From NCBI GenBank assembly GCA_947460595.1, contig CANHGS010000002.1:1-64000 (forward strand): DNA of 64,000 bases, given 5' to 3'. Shown here one piece after another: positions 17,912-27,695 of the stretch. Origin of the DNA: Bacteroidota bacterium (GTDB lineage: Bacteria > Bacteroidota > Bacteroidia > Chitinophagales > Chitinophagaceae). A model generated the notes under the pieces. It was not told where the DNA came from. It did not search any database and saw only the letters and a program-made list of their open reading frames with translations. Position numbers and translations under genes: made by a program. Each line of letters starts with the position of its first letter. Positions within the stretch are counted from its first letter, which is position 1.

Positions 17912-19327
17912 ATGGAGATTGTTCATATAAGTGCCGAATGCTATCCAGTAGCCAAAGCTGGTGGCTTGGGAGATGTAGTAGGAGCCTTGCCAAAATACCA
18001 ATCTAAAGCTGGTCATATTGCCAAAGTAGTGATGCCCATGTATCAAACCAAATTCCTGTACAATCATGAATGGGTAGTTGATTTTAACGGGTCAGCCAAA
18101 TTGGGCGATTCGGTGTTTGAATACACTATTATAAAAGAAAAAACCAATTCTCTGGGCTTTGATCTTTACCTAGTAGACATTAAGGGCTTATTGGACCGAG
18201 AAAAAATCTATGGCTATGATGATGACACAGAGCGATTTACAGGTTTTCAAATAGCGGTAGTGAGTTGGATGGCCAGTTGGGAACACCATCCAGACATAGT
18301 ACATTGCCATGATCACCATGCAGGTTTAGTGCCATTCATGATGAAACACTGTTTCAATTATAGGCACCTCAGCAGGGTATCTACGGTATTTACCATCCAC
18401 AATGGTCAGTATCAAGGGTGGATGGATTGGAGTCAGAGCAAGCTGATTCCTGCCTGGGACGATTGGAAAACAGGGTTATTAGAATGGGGAGGAAGTATTA
18501 ATCCGATGGCTGCCGCCATTAAATGCGCCGATAAAGTTACCACGGTTTCTCAGAGCTATATGGAAGAATTGCTCTATGATGCTAATGGACTTGAAGCACT
18601 CTTTGAAAATGAGCGTGGTAAATGTGTAGGCATTCTAAATGGAATTGACAATGAAATTTGGAACCCACATACCGATACTTATTTAGATAACCATTTTGCC
18701 GTTAAAACAGTAACCAAGGGTAAGAAGGCCAACAAAGATTTACTTTGTGAAAAATACGGATTGGACAAGGAAAAACCGCTCTTTGTTTTTATTGGAAGAT
18801 TGGTAGGAGAGAAAGCTGCTGAAATTTTGCCCGGATCCATTACTAGGGCCATTCACGAAACAGGTGGAGCTGCTAGTTTTTTGATTTTGGGAACTGGCCA
18901 AACAGATATTGAATGGTCATTACAGCAAATGACAAGTCAATTTCCTGGTCTGTACAATGCATATATTGGATACAATGAAGCTTTGAGTCATTTAATCTAT
19001 GCTGGGGCGGACTTTTTGCTCATGCCTTCTAAGGTGGAACCCTGTGGATTAAACCAAATGTATGCCATGCGTTATGGCACGGTGCCAGTGGTTAGGAGTA
19101 CAGGAGGATTAAAAGACACGGTAGTAGATATGGGGGAAGCGGATGGGTATGGTATTAGGTTCAACCATGCCAGTGAATCTGATTTGGTTTATGCTATTAA
19201 CAGGGGTGTGTCTGTTTTCAAAGACAGCAACCATATGGAGAAAATGCGCAAACACATGATGCAAATTGACAATAGTTGGGAAGCCACTGTTCAAAAATAT
19301 ATCAGTGTTTACCAGCTTATTTTATAA
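17912..19327 (+). CDS. glgA: Glycogen synthase (GT5)
   Basis: Transfers glucose from ADP-glucose to the growing glycogen chain. Seen: N-terminal MEIVHISAECYPVAKAGGLG with the donor-binding KAGGLG (Lys15), a GT-B fold, and the C-terminal PSKVEPCGLNQMYAMRYG and STGGLKDTV motifs of GT5. I use the ATG at 17912 (471 aa), since family members begin right at this beta-strand and the 22 upstream residues do not fit. glgC follows 31 bp downstream, so substrate supply and polymerisation are co-expressed. Confidence 0.96.
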   Translation: MEIVHISAECYPVAKAGGLGDVVGALPKYQSKAGHIAKVVMPMYQTKFLYNHEWVVDFNGSAKLGDSVFEYTIIKEKTNSLGFDLYLVDIKGLLDREKIYGYDDDTERFTGFQIAVVSWMASWEHHPDIVHCHDHHAGLVPFMMKHCFNYRHLSRVSTVFTIHNGQYQGWMDWSQSKLIPAWDDWKTGLLEWGGSINPMAAAIKCADKVTTVSQSYMEELLYDANGLEALFENERGKCVGILNGIDNEIWNPHTDTYLDNHFAVKTVTKGKKANKDLLCEKYGLDKEKPLFVFIGRLVGEKAAEILPGSITRAIHETGGAASFLILGTGQTDIEWSLQQMTSQFPGLYNAYIGYNEALSHLIYAGADFLLMPSKVEPCGLNQMYAMRYGTVPVVRSTGGLKDTVVDMGEADGYGIRFNHASESDLVYAINRGVSVFKDSNHMEKMRKHMMQIDNSWEATVQKYISVYQLIL

Positions 19328-19358
19328 ATAGATACGTACCAATAAAATAATAGTACCC

Positions 19359-20642
19359 ATGAATAATTATTCAGCATCAGTAGTAGCAGTGATCCTGGGA
19401 GGTGGTGCAGGAAGCAGGTTATCCCCTTTAACCAATACTAGGTCAAAACCAGCCGTACCAATAGCTGGCAAATACCGATTGGTAGATATTCCTATTAGTA
19501 ATTGTATCAATAGTAACATCAATAGAATGTTTGTATTGACCCAGTTCAATTCAGCATCCTTGAACAAGCATATTAAGAATACCTATCACTTTAGTGCATT
19601 TAGTTCTGGATTTGTAGACATATTGGCGGCGGAGCAAACTCCTGATAATCCAGGATGGTTTCAGGGCACGGCCGATGCAGTAAAGCAATCACTAAGACAT
19701 ATTGGCAATTTTGACTACGAGTATATTTTGATCCTGAGTGGAGACCAACTCTATCAAATGGACTTTAGTGAAATGATCGCCAATCACAAATCAAAGGGTG
19801 CCGATATTACTATTGCTACCATTCCAGTAGGAGATAGAGAAGCCCCAGAGTTTGGGATTTTGAAAAGCAATGAGGAACAATTTATTACTTCTTTTATAGA
19901 AAAACCCGCCAAGGAATTATTACCTGAGTGGATTAGTGATACTGGTGCCGAAATGCAAAAGCAGGGAAGGAATTACTTAGCTTCTATGGGTATTTATATT
20001 TTCAATAAAAAAATTCTCGATCATCTTTTGTATGAAAAAAATCCAAAAGCAACCGATTTTGGAAAAGAAATTATCCCAGAATCTATTGACAATCACAAAG
20101 TAATTAGTTACCAATACGATGGTTATTGGACCGATATTGGAAATATCTATTCTTTTTTTGAAGCCAACCTGGCGTTGACAGATGATGTGCCTGCATTCAA
20201 TCTGTTTGACAATACCAAAACGGTCTATAGCAGAGCACGCATGTTGCCACCCGCAAAGATCAGTGGTACTACTTTAGAAAAAACTATTATCGCCGAAGGC
20301 TCCATTATCAATGCTAGCAGAATAGAACAATCCGTAGTAGGTATTCGTTCCAGAATTGGAAAAGGTACCACCATTGTAAGTTCCTATATCATGGGGAATG
20401 ACTATTATGAAACCCTATCAGAAATGGATAGTGATCAGGGTAAGGGATTACCCAAGATTGGCATTGGAGAACGCTGCTATATCAAAGACGCCATTATTGA
20501 CAAAAATTGCCGCATTGGTAACGATGTTAGAATTGTGGGCGGTAAACATTTAGCCAATACAGATCATCCATTATACGCCGTTAAAGATGGGATTGTGGTG
20601 GTAAAAAAGACTGCCATTTTACCCGATGGATTTGTAATATAA
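19359..20642 (+). CDS. glgC: Glucose-1-phosphate adenylyltransferase
   Basis: Makes ADP-glucose from ATP and glucose-1-phosphate, the committed step of glycogen synthesis. Seen: nucleotidyltransferase motif LGGGAGSRLSPLT near the N-terminus; SKPAVPIAGKYRLVDIPISN; FQGTADAV; and a C-terminal left-handed beta-helix (hexapeptide-like IGKGTTI, NCRIGNDVRI). 427 aa, normal. It follows glgA closely and ends in a perfect 36-nt palindromic terminator. Confidence 0.97.
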   Translation: MNNYSASVVAVILGGGAGSRLSPLTNTRSKPAVPIAGKYRLVDIPISNCINSNINRMFVLTQFNSASLNKHIKNTYHFSAFSSGFVDILAAEQTPDNPGWFQGTADAVKQSLRHIGNFDYEYILILSGDQLYQMDFSEMIANHKSKGADITIATIPVGDREAPEFGILKSNEEQFITSFIEKPAKELLPEWISDTGAEMQKQGRNYLASMGIYIFNKKILDHLLYEKNPKATDFGKEIIPESIDNHKVISYQYDGYWTDIGNIYSFFEANLALTDDVPAFNLFDNTKTVYSRARMLPPAKISGTTLEKTIIAEGSIINASRIEQSVVGIRSRIGKGTTIVSSYIMGNDYYETLSEMDSDQGKGLPKIGIGERCYIKDAIIDKNCRIGNDVRIVGGKHLANTDHPLYAVKDGIVVVKKTAILPDGFVI

Positions 20643-20644
20643 AT

Positions 20645-20680
20645 CACAAAAAAACATCCCCGCGGGGATGTTTTTTTGTG
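20645..20680. terminator. Perfect 36-nt palindromic terminator after glgC
   Basis: A complete 18+18 palindrome with A-run, CATCCCCG/CGGGGATG core and T-run. It closes the glgA-glgC transcript, and the MFS-amylase genes downstream must have their own promoter. Confidence 0.92.
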
Positions 20681-20722
20681 TAATTTTAGTTTCATGTATT
20701 TCTTACACATTAAACGATTGCC

Positions 20723-22096
20723 ATGGCTCATTCCAACCCATCCGTGAGTAACACAGGACTCAAGCCCAAACCCAGATTATCCATCTCTCAAATTGTTTTC
20801 ATGAGCTTTGGCTTTTTGGGAATTCAATTTGGATTTGCTTTGCAAAACGGCAATACCAGCCGTATTCTACGATCCTTTGGGGCAGATGTAGAACAGTTAC
20901 CCATGTTCTGGATTGTGGCCCCCTTGGTGGGTATGATTGTTCAGCCCTTGATTGGACATTACAGTGACAACACCTGGACTAGAATAGGAAGAAGAAAACC
21001 TTATTTTTTAGTAGGGGCCATACTTTCTTCTGCCGCACTAATCTTCTTACCCAATGCGGGGTCCCTATCAACCATTGTACCAGCCCTTTGGATGGGTGCT
21101 GGTATGGTAATGATGATGGATGCTAGTTTTAACGTGGCCATGGAACCTTTTAGGGCCTTGGTTGCAGATAACCTGCCTGACGCTCAAAGAACATCGGGCT
21201 TTGCCGTTCAAACCTTTCTCATTGGCATTGGTGCCGTAGTAGGATCCGAGCTGCCTTCTTTCTTGGCCAATCATGGATTTTCTCAAGAAGCAGGAGCATC
21301 GGGTGTAGCAGATAATATTCGTTACAGTTTTTACATAGGAGCAGCGGTATTTATGGCAGCAATATTGGTCACTGTTTTCTTTTCAAAAGAATACAGTCCA
21401 AAACAATACGAGCAGTTTCATGGAAAGAAAGATGCTGACGCCCCAAAAGCGGCAGTAACGGATATATTCCAAGACTTTGCCAAAATGCCCAAGACCATGA
21501 AGCAATTGGGTTTGGTACAATTTTTTTCTTGGTTTGCCCTTTTTAGCATGTGGGTATTTACAACCGATGCGGTAGCAACCCATGTATATGGATTAACGGG
21601 TGAATATGCCAAATCCGTGGCCTATAATGATGCGGGAAATAAAGTAAGTTCTGCTTTTGGAACCTATAATTTGGTAGCGGCTGTATATGCACTAATGCTG
21701 CCAATAGTTGCTAAATTATTGGGTAGAAAAGGAACGCATGCATTCTCTTTATTTGCAGGTGGGGTTGGGTTGATTTCTATTTTCTTTATCAAGGATCCTG
21801 AAATGCTCAAGTTCTCCATGATTGGTATTGGACTAGCTTGGGCCAGTATTCTAGCCATGCCGTATGTAATTTTGTCCGGTGCCATTCCTGCAGGAAAATT
21901 GGGTATCTATATGGGCATCTTTAATTTCTTTATTACCCTTCCACAAATCATCAATAGCATTGGGGGCGGATGGATAGTCAAATATCTTTACGGTGGTCAG
22001 TCTATTTATGCCATAGTCTTGGCAGGTTTTTTCATGATCTGTGCGGCTATTAGTGTATTATTTGTCTATGATGCAGGTGCTATTAAAGACAAATAA
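20723..22096 (+). CDS. MFS transporter, SLC45/sucrose-maltose-like
   Basis: Inner-membrane carrier with about 12 hydrophobic segments. Seen: the conserved cytoplasmic loop SDNTWTRIGRRKPY, characteristic of the SLC45/plant-sucrose-carrier-like group. 457 aa. It sits 38 bp upstream of a secreted or periplasmic GH13 enzyme on the same strand, so import of maltose or short maltodextrins made by that enzyme is likely (inference). Confidence 0.88.
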   Translation: MAHSNPSVSNTGLKPKPRLSISQIVFMSFGFLGIQFGFALQNGNTSRILRSFGADVEQLPMFWIVAPLVGMIVQPLIGHYSDNTWTRIGRRKPYFLVGAILSSAALIFLPNAGSLSTIVPALWMGAGMVMMMDASFNVAMEPFRALVADNLPDAQRTSGFAVQTFLIGIGAVVGSELPSFLANHGFSQEAGASGVADNIRYSFYIGAAVFMAAILVTVFFSKEYSPKQYEQFHGKKDADAPKAAVTDIFQDFAKMPKTMKQLGLVQFFSWFALFSMWVFTTDAVATHVYGLTGEYAKSVAYNDAGNKVSSAFGTYNLVAAVYALMLPIVAKLLGRKGTHAFSLFAGGVGLISIFFIKDPEMLKFSMIGIGLAWASILAMPYVILSGAIPAGKLGIYMGIFNFFITLPQIINSIGGGWIVKYLYGGQSIYAIVLAGFFMICAAISVLFVYDAGAIKDK

Positions 22097-22134
22097 GGAA
22101 AAGATTAAAAAATAATTGAATTAAATAGAATTTT

Positions 22135-23982
22135 ATGAAAAGGATGGCCCTAATAGTCTTAATGGTTGCTTTGTTGAATTTGTTTGCAGATGCACAATAT
22201 GCCAAATGCTATCCCACTAATTGGTGGACAGGAATGAAATGGAATAAAGTACAAATACTGGTTCAGGGTGAATACAATGGCTTTAATAAAGAACAAGTAA
22301 GTATTCAATATCCTGGCGTTAAATTATTAAAAACAACAGCACTAGATAATGGTAAATACCTTGCACTGGACTTGGAAATCAGCGCTTCGGCAAAAGCAGG
22401 TAATGTGGTTATTGAATTTTTAAACGCTGGTAAAGCACATCCAGTGAATTGGCCCTTGTACAACAAAAGAATGGGAAGGGGAACCAGTTTTGCGCAAGGC
22501 GTAAATTCCGCTGATTTGGTGTATTTGATTATGCCAGATAGGTTTAGCAATGCCGATTTATCCAATGATAAAATAGCTGGATTAAAAGACCAAAGTTTGG
22601 ATAGGTCAAAAATTTATGACAGACACGGGGGCGATTTACAAGGCATCATAAACCACTTAGATTATTTGAAAAATCTAGGAGTAACCACCATTTGGATGAC
22701 CCCTGTATTGCTCAATGACCAACCAGAAAGAACCGAACACGGCTATGCCATAACAGATCATTATACCGTTGATCCCAGAATAGGCGGAGCCGAAAAATAC
22801 AAAGCACTAAGTGATGCATTGCATCAGCGTGGTATGAAACTCATGCAAGACGCTGTGTATAATCACGTGGGAAGCAAACACTTGACTTTCTTGGAACAAC
22901 CCATGAAAGACTGGTACCACCAATGGCCTAAATACACAGGAACTTCTTATAAGGACCAGCCCGTATTTGACCCCTATGCATCCAAAGTAGACACTAAACT
23001 CATGGCTGATGGATGGTTCACGCCAGAAATGCCGGACCTCAATCAACACAATCCTTATGTTGCCAATTTTCTAATACAACACGCCCTTTGGAGTGTTGAA
23101 ATGTTTGGCGTAGACGGTTGGAGAATTGATACCTATATCTACAATGACCTGCCCTTTATGAACAAGTGCAACAAAGCATTAACAGACGAATATCCTAATA
23201 TCACGCTCTTTGGGGAAACCTGGGTTCATGGCACAGCGGCACAAGCATATTTTGCAGAAAACAATATCAATAACCCTTTTAAAAGTAATCTGCAAGGTGT
23301 TACCGATTTTCAAACTTTATTCTATGGCATATTTCCAGCCATCAAAGAAAAATTTGGATGGACCGAGGGTGTAAATAAATTGTACAGCACTTTGAGTAAT
23401 GATTTTTTATACAAAGATGCCAATAGGAATTGCATTTTCTTAGATAATCATGACCTGACCAGAATCTATACCGAGTTTGGAGAAGATGTAGAAAAAGTAA
23501 AAATGGGACTTGCCTGGTTATTGACCACAAGGGGAATTCCTCAAATCTATTATGGCACAGAAGTGCTTATGAAAGGGGAGAAGAATCCAGATGGTTATTT
23601 GCGTTTAGACTTTCCTGGGGGATGGGATGGCGATGCCAAAAATGCCTTTACAGGACTAGGTTTGTCAGAGCAAGAAAAAAGCATGCAAGACTATTTGAAA
23701 ACCTTGGCCAATTATAGAAAAAACAGTTCTGCCATTACCAAGGGCAAACTCATGCAATATGTGCCAGAGGATGGTCTCTATGTTTATTTCCGTTATGATA
23801 CAAAACAAACCGTCATGTGTGTGATGAATACTAGTGAAAAAGACAAGACCATTGATTTTGACAAATTTGAAGAAAGAACCCAAACATTCAAAACAGGACG
23901 CAATGTTATCACTGGTGCACATGTTAAATCGGGCTTTCAGATTCCGGCCAAGCGTATGTGGATATTGGAGTTGGGTAAATAA
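22135..23982 (+). CDS. Exported GH13 alpha-amylase / neopullulanase-like enzyme
   Basis: Hydrolyses alpha-glucans outside the cytoplasm. Seen: signal peptide (about 1-20); an N-terminal beta-sandwich of the cyclomaltodextrinase type; GH13 barrel with the nucleophile in GWRIDTY (Asp332), acid/base in FGETWV (Glu361) and the third acid in LDNHD (Asp440); and a small C-terminal beta domain. At 615 aa it resembles SusA-type neopullulanases. It is paired with the upstream maltose-type carrier, suggesting periplasmic maltodextrin cleavage followed by import. Confidence 0.93.
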   Translation: MKRMALIVLMVALLNLFADAQYAKCYPTNWWTGMKWNKVQILVQGEYNGFNKEQVSIQYPGVKLLKTTALDNGKYLALDLEISASAKAGNVVIEFLNAGKAHPVNWPLYNKRMGRGTSFAQGVNSADLVYLIMPDRFSNADLSNDKIAGLKDQSLDRSKIYDRHGGDLQGIINHLDYLKNLGVTTIWMTPVLLNDQPERTEHGYAITDHYTVDPRIGGAEKYKALSDALHQRGMKLMQDAVYNHVGSKHLTFLEQPMKDWYHQWPKYTGTSYKDQPVFDPYASKVDTKLMADGWFTPEMPDLNQHNPYVANFLIQHALWSVEMFGVDGWRIDTYIYNDLPFMNKCNKALTDEYPNITLFGETWVHGTAAQAYFAENNINNPFKSNLQGVTDFQTLFYGIFPAIKEKFGWTEGVNKLYSTLSNDFLYKDANRNCIFLDNHDLTRIYTEFGEDVEKVKMGLAWLLTTRGIPQIYYGTEVLMKGEKNPDGYLRLDFPGGWDGDAKNAFTGLGLSEQEKSMQDYLKTLANYRKNSSAITKGKLMQYVPEDGLYVYFRYDTKQTVMCVMNTSEKDKTIDFDKFEERTQTFKTGRNVITGAHVKSGFQIPAKRMWILELGK

Positions 23983-24088
23983 TTTTTTTTTACCAAGTTA
24001 CATTGACCAATTGCTATTGGATTATCTTACATTGTTCTTCCAAAGCTTTGAGTAACCATTATGTCATCAAAAGATTGAACGCCATCTC

Positions 24089-25003
24089 ATGAAAAAAATA
24101 GTTTTCACCCTTAGTCTTTTAATTTGCTCCCATATGATTGTGAATGCCCAGCAGGATCAGGTTCCCTTGTATGCTACAACTATACCCAATAGCAAACCAG
24201 GACCCAATGAAGAAAAAGCAGAAGTAACCAACGGTATCCTGCGCTATAGCAAGATTAGTATACCTACTTATACCTTGTTTTTACCAGCAAATCCTAGCCC
24301 CAAAAAAGCGGCGGTGATTATTTTTCCCGGTGGGGGATATAGCATTACCGCTTCACAACATGAGGGCATAGACGTAGCCAAAGTATTTAATGAAATGGGT
24401 ATTGCTGCCATACTCATTAAGTATCGAGTACCAAGTGATGTGACCATGTTAGACAAAACCATTGGACCATTGCAAGACGCACAACAAGCCATTTTATTAG
24501 CCAGAGAAAATGCCAGCAAATGGGGAATAGATCCTGCCAAGATTGGGATTGTTGGATTCTCTGCTGGTGGTCACCTAGCGTCTTCCTTAGGAACACATTA
24601 TAGCAATGCATTGGTAACCAATACCAACAATACCAGTCTTAGGCCTGATTTTATGATACTTGGTTATCCAGTAATTAGTTTTCAAGATTCTATTTGTCAC
24701 ATGGGTTCTAGGAATAACTTAATTGGCAAAACGCCCACCAAAACACAGATTGATTATTACAGCAATGAATTGCAGGTAACCAAGGAAACCCCACCAACAT
24801 TTTTAGTGCACGCAACGGATGACGGAGGCGTAAAAGTGGAAAACAGTATTCGTTTTTACCAAGCCTTGGTAGCCAATAAAATCAAAACTGAAATGCACTT
24901 GTATCAAAGTGGTGGACACGGTTTTGGATTAAACAATAAAACCACCAAAGACAATTGGATGGAACGTTGTAAAAATTGGTTAATGGCCAATGGTTGGTTG
25001 TAG
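24089..25003 (+). CDS. Exported alpha/beta-hydrolase (acetyl-esterase-like)
   Basis: Probable carbohydrate esterase, possibly removing acetyl groups from sugars. Seen: signal peptide ending near NAQ; oxyanion-hole region FPGGGYS; nucleophile elbow GFSAGGH with Ser158; acid near Asp244/Asp245; and His277 in GGHGFG. 304 aa, typical of the BD-FAE-like group. Its stop codon (TAG) directly abuts the stop codon of the convergent GH20 gene, with no base between. The substrate is not shown by sequence. Confidence 0.88.
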   Translation: MKKIVFTLSLLICSHMIVNAQQDQVPLYATTIPNSKPGPNEEKAEVTNGILRYSKISIPTYTLFLPANPSPKKAAVIIFPGGGYSITASQHEGIDVAKVFNEMGIAAILIKYRVPSDVTMLDKTIGPLQDAQQAILLARENASKWGIDPAKIGIVGFSAGGHLASSLGTHYSNALVTNTNNTSLRPDFMILGYPVISFQDSICHMGSRNNLIGKTPTKTQIDYYSNELQVTKETPPTFLVHATDDGGVKVENSIRFYQALVANKIKTEMHLYQSGGHGFGLNNKTTKDNWMERCKNWLMANGWL

Positions 25004-26905
25004 CTATTTTTTCTCCGCTCTTTTCTTTAAATCGGTTACCGGAATATTGATTTGTCTACCAATCTGTTTGCCATTTCTATAGCTGATAATGCGAACAGTT
25101 TGCACATCATCTGTGAGTGAAACTGGTTTGCTATACCTGGGATAAAAGTTGTCTGGAGCAGATTCATCAATGGAATAGTAATGATCCACGCCTTCAATTT
25201 CAGAACCAATCTGTAAAACCAAATTACCTTTTTCATCTTTAGCAGCGGTAACAATGGCGTCATAAACAGATTTAGCATAACGGTCTCCAGAAAGGTCCCA
25301 GCGGTCAAACTGATTTTCAACACGTTTGAAAAATCCATTCCAATCTTTTTTCTCTTTTGGAGACCAAACAGACTCCGCAATGGCTAATGCACGGGGCCAC
25401 ATCATGTATTGTTGGTAGCGATAATTGGCAATCTGTTCTGTCCACATGTTGGCTTGACCACCCAATACATATTTGGGGTCCATGCCTTCTTGTACGGGAT
25501 CAAACTCATAACTCTTATTCAAACGAAGAGTGGCATAAACTGGACCTTCTAGTGTAGGCTCCCCTTGTACATAGTCTACATAGGTAAAAGTGGTAGGAGA
25601 CATCACTACATTGTGTTTGCTCTTTGCTGCTTCAATGCCACCTTTCACGCCACGCCAGCTCATCACATTGGCAGTAGGAGATACGCCTCCTTCTAAAATT
25701 TCATCCCAGCCAATCATTTTCTTGCCCTTTGACTGAATAATTTTTTCAACCCTTTTTACAAAATAACCCTCCACTTCATTCATGGTTTTGAGTCCTTCCT
25801 TAGCCATTAATGCCTTGATTTCAGGGCTTTTTTCCCAGAAATTTTTGGCACACTCGTCTCCACCCATATGTATGTACTCAAATGGGAAGAGTTGGGCTAC
25901 TTCTGTCATTACCTTGTCTATGAATTCATAGGAGAATTCATTAGCAGGGCTGATGCTATTGTCTAAAATGGCAGCAAACCCACCAGAAAACCAATTCATA
26001 AAAGGAATGCCTTGGTATAATTTATGTTCACCAGGTGTAGCAGATAATTGTGGATAGGCAGCCACTGCAGCCAGGCTATGACCAGGAACATCTATCTCGG
26101 GCAAGATGGTTACAAATCTTTCTTTAGCATATTGTACCAATTCCTTAATGTCTTCATGGGTATAAAATCCACCATAAGTTTTGGCTTCGTTGTCACCAGC
26201 GGCTTTGGAAGAATTGGACCATTTGCCATTGCGTTCTATACGCCAAGCACCCACAGAAGTTAATTTGGGAAGACTCTTGATTTCTATTCTCCAACCTTCA
26301 TCATCTGTTAGGTGTAAATGCAAGAGATTGAATTTAAAACGGACCATGTCATCCATGAATTTTTTTACTTCTGACTTGGTAAAGAAATGGCGGCTCACGT
26401 CTAGCATTAATCCCCTCCAACCAAATCTTGGTTGGTCATCAATAGTCACGCAGGGAATGGTCCATGTTTTATTGGGTTGCACTTTTTTACTTTCAATTTC
26501 ATTGGGCAGTAATTGTAATAGGGTTTGCATACCATAAAACAAACCCGCCGCTTGGTTGGCACTAATGGTCACAGTCTTTTCCGTAACCTTTAATTGATAA
26601 CCTTCTGTTCCAAGATTGGCATTGGGTTTAGCCAATAACTGAAATCGAATACCCGTTTCTTTCAAGGAAGGGTTGATAGCCAATTTAAATCCAGTAGACT
26701 GAGACAAATGTTGGGCTAACTGTTGGGCAACTTGTTTGGCCGCGTCTTGATTTGACACACTAATACCAACTTGGTTGTTTAGAACAAATTTCCCCGATTC
26801 ACTTATTAAGGAAGCAGGAATGGGAATTATTTCGGCAGACTTGGTCTGTGCTATTGTTACAGAAAGACTAAAGGCCGCAAGTGCAGCAAGAATTGTTTTT
26901 TTCAT
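25004..26905 (-). CDS. Beta-N-acetylhexosaminidase (GH20)
   Basis: Releases terminal GlcNAc or GalNAc by substrate-assisted catalysis. Seen: signal peptide ending near TIAQ (residue 20); an N-terminal GH20b domain (about 25-145); the catalytic barrel starting at RFGWRGLMLDVSRHF; the catalytic pair Asp350-Glu351 in HMGGDECAKNFW; and a C-terminal beta domain. 633 aa. It is downstream of the GLPGLI gene on the same strand (39 bp gap) and may be part of that transcript. Probable periplasmic role in chitin or peptidoglycan sugar turnover. Confidence 0.95.
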   Translation of the reverse strand: MKKTILAALAAFSLSVTIAQTKSAEIIPIPASLISESGKFVLNNQVGISVSNQDAAKQVAQQLAQHLSQSTGFKLAINPSLKETGIRFQLLAKPNANLGTEGYQLKVTEKTVTISANQAAGLFYGMQTLLQLLPNEIESKKVQPNKTWTIPCVTIDDQPRFGWRGLMLDVSRHFFTKSEVKKFMDDMVRFKFNLLHLHLTDDEGWRIEIKSLPKLTSVGAWRIERNGKWSNSSKAAGDNEAKTYGGFYTHEDIKELVQYAKERFVTILPEIDVPGHSLAAVAAYPQLSATPGEHKLYQGIPFMNWFSGGFAAILDNSISPANEFSYEFIDKVMTEVAQLFPFEYIHMGGDECAKNFWEKSPEIKALMAKEGLKTMNEVEGYFVKRVEKIIQSKGKKMIGWDEILEGGVSPTANVMSWRGVKGGIEAAKSKHNVVMSPTTFTYVDYVQGEPTLEGPVYATLRLNKSYEFDPVQEGMDPKYVLGGQANMWTEQIANYRYQQYMMWPRALAIAESVWSPKEKKDWNGFFKRVENQFDRWDLSGDRYAKSVYDAIVTAAKDEKGNLVLQIGSEIEGVDHYYSIDESAPDNFYPRYSKPVSLTDDVQTVRIISYRNGKQIGRQINIPVTDLKKRAEKK

Positions 26906-26944
26906 ATGTGGAGTTGAGCAATTATGGTCAAAAGTTACGCAAAT

Positions 26945-27685
26945 TTATAAAGATGCTGTCCAGATGCGTCTATGTCCTTCTTTGCCCCAGTCTTTCATAC
27001 CTTTTTTTAACTCAACATATAATTGATTCCAATTGACTTTCTTACCCTTTTGAACAGGCGCCAATTGTGCTGGAGTAGGTTCTATTAATTCCAGTTTTGT
27101 AGCAAACCAAGTAGTATATAATCTGGGAATGGCTAACCCTAATATCATGCCTGGTAAACCGCCAAAACTTTCTGGGCCAGCACTTACACTAATTTGGTCC
27201 GTATAAAAAGCTACCACCACTACAGAATCACAGATTTTGGTCACTGCTTTTTTGCATTCAAAACCGGCTATATCACGGGTTTCACTGGTTATTTTCCATT
27301 CTAAGTTGCGTAGACTGTCTTTGATCAGATAGGTATTTTCAAAGATTTCTCTTTGTGCTGAAACCGTTTTACCATCAAGATCATTGACAACATGATCTGT
27401 TTCAGAAGGTTTGGTACCCCACATGTATTTGTTGTCTGTGTTTTCTTTAGCCAATTTGTAAATGCTCTTGGTCTCATTAAAACGCAATTCATATACATCC
27501 GTTAATATCCTGGGCATGGACTTCATCATTTCCTTCATCCATTCATTATCGGATTCATTTTCCTCAAATGGTTTGAATTGGTTCATCTTTTTCTCAAATT
27601 CAATTCTACCCTTTGTAATGAACTGGGTCTGTGCATTAGTCAGCAAAGAAATGAATAGGCAAAAGAGGATCAATAATTGTTTCAT
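26945..27685 (-). CDS. GLPGLI-family secreted protein
   Basis: Bacteroidota-specific exported protein of unknown function. Seen: signal peptide ending near TNAQ (residue 19) and the defining motif in GGLPGMILGL at about residue 175. 246 aa. It lies 10 bp after the outer-membrane beta-barrel gene; this pairing is a recurrent arrangement in the phylum, so the two probably work together in the outer membrane (inference). Confidence 0.92.
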   Translation of the reverse strand: MKQLLILFCLFISLLTNAQTQFITKGRIEFEKKMNQFKPFEENESDNEWMKEMMKSMPRILTDVYELRFNETKSIYKLAKENTDNKYMWGTKPSETDHVVNDLDGKTVSAQREIFENTYLIKDSLRNLEWKITSETRDIAGFECKKAVTKICDSVVVVAFYTDQISVSAGPESFGGLPGMILGLAIPRLYTTWFATKLELIEPTPAQLAPVQKGKKVNWNQLYVELKKGMKDWGKEGHRRIWTASL

Positions 27686-27695
27686 AAAGTATGAT

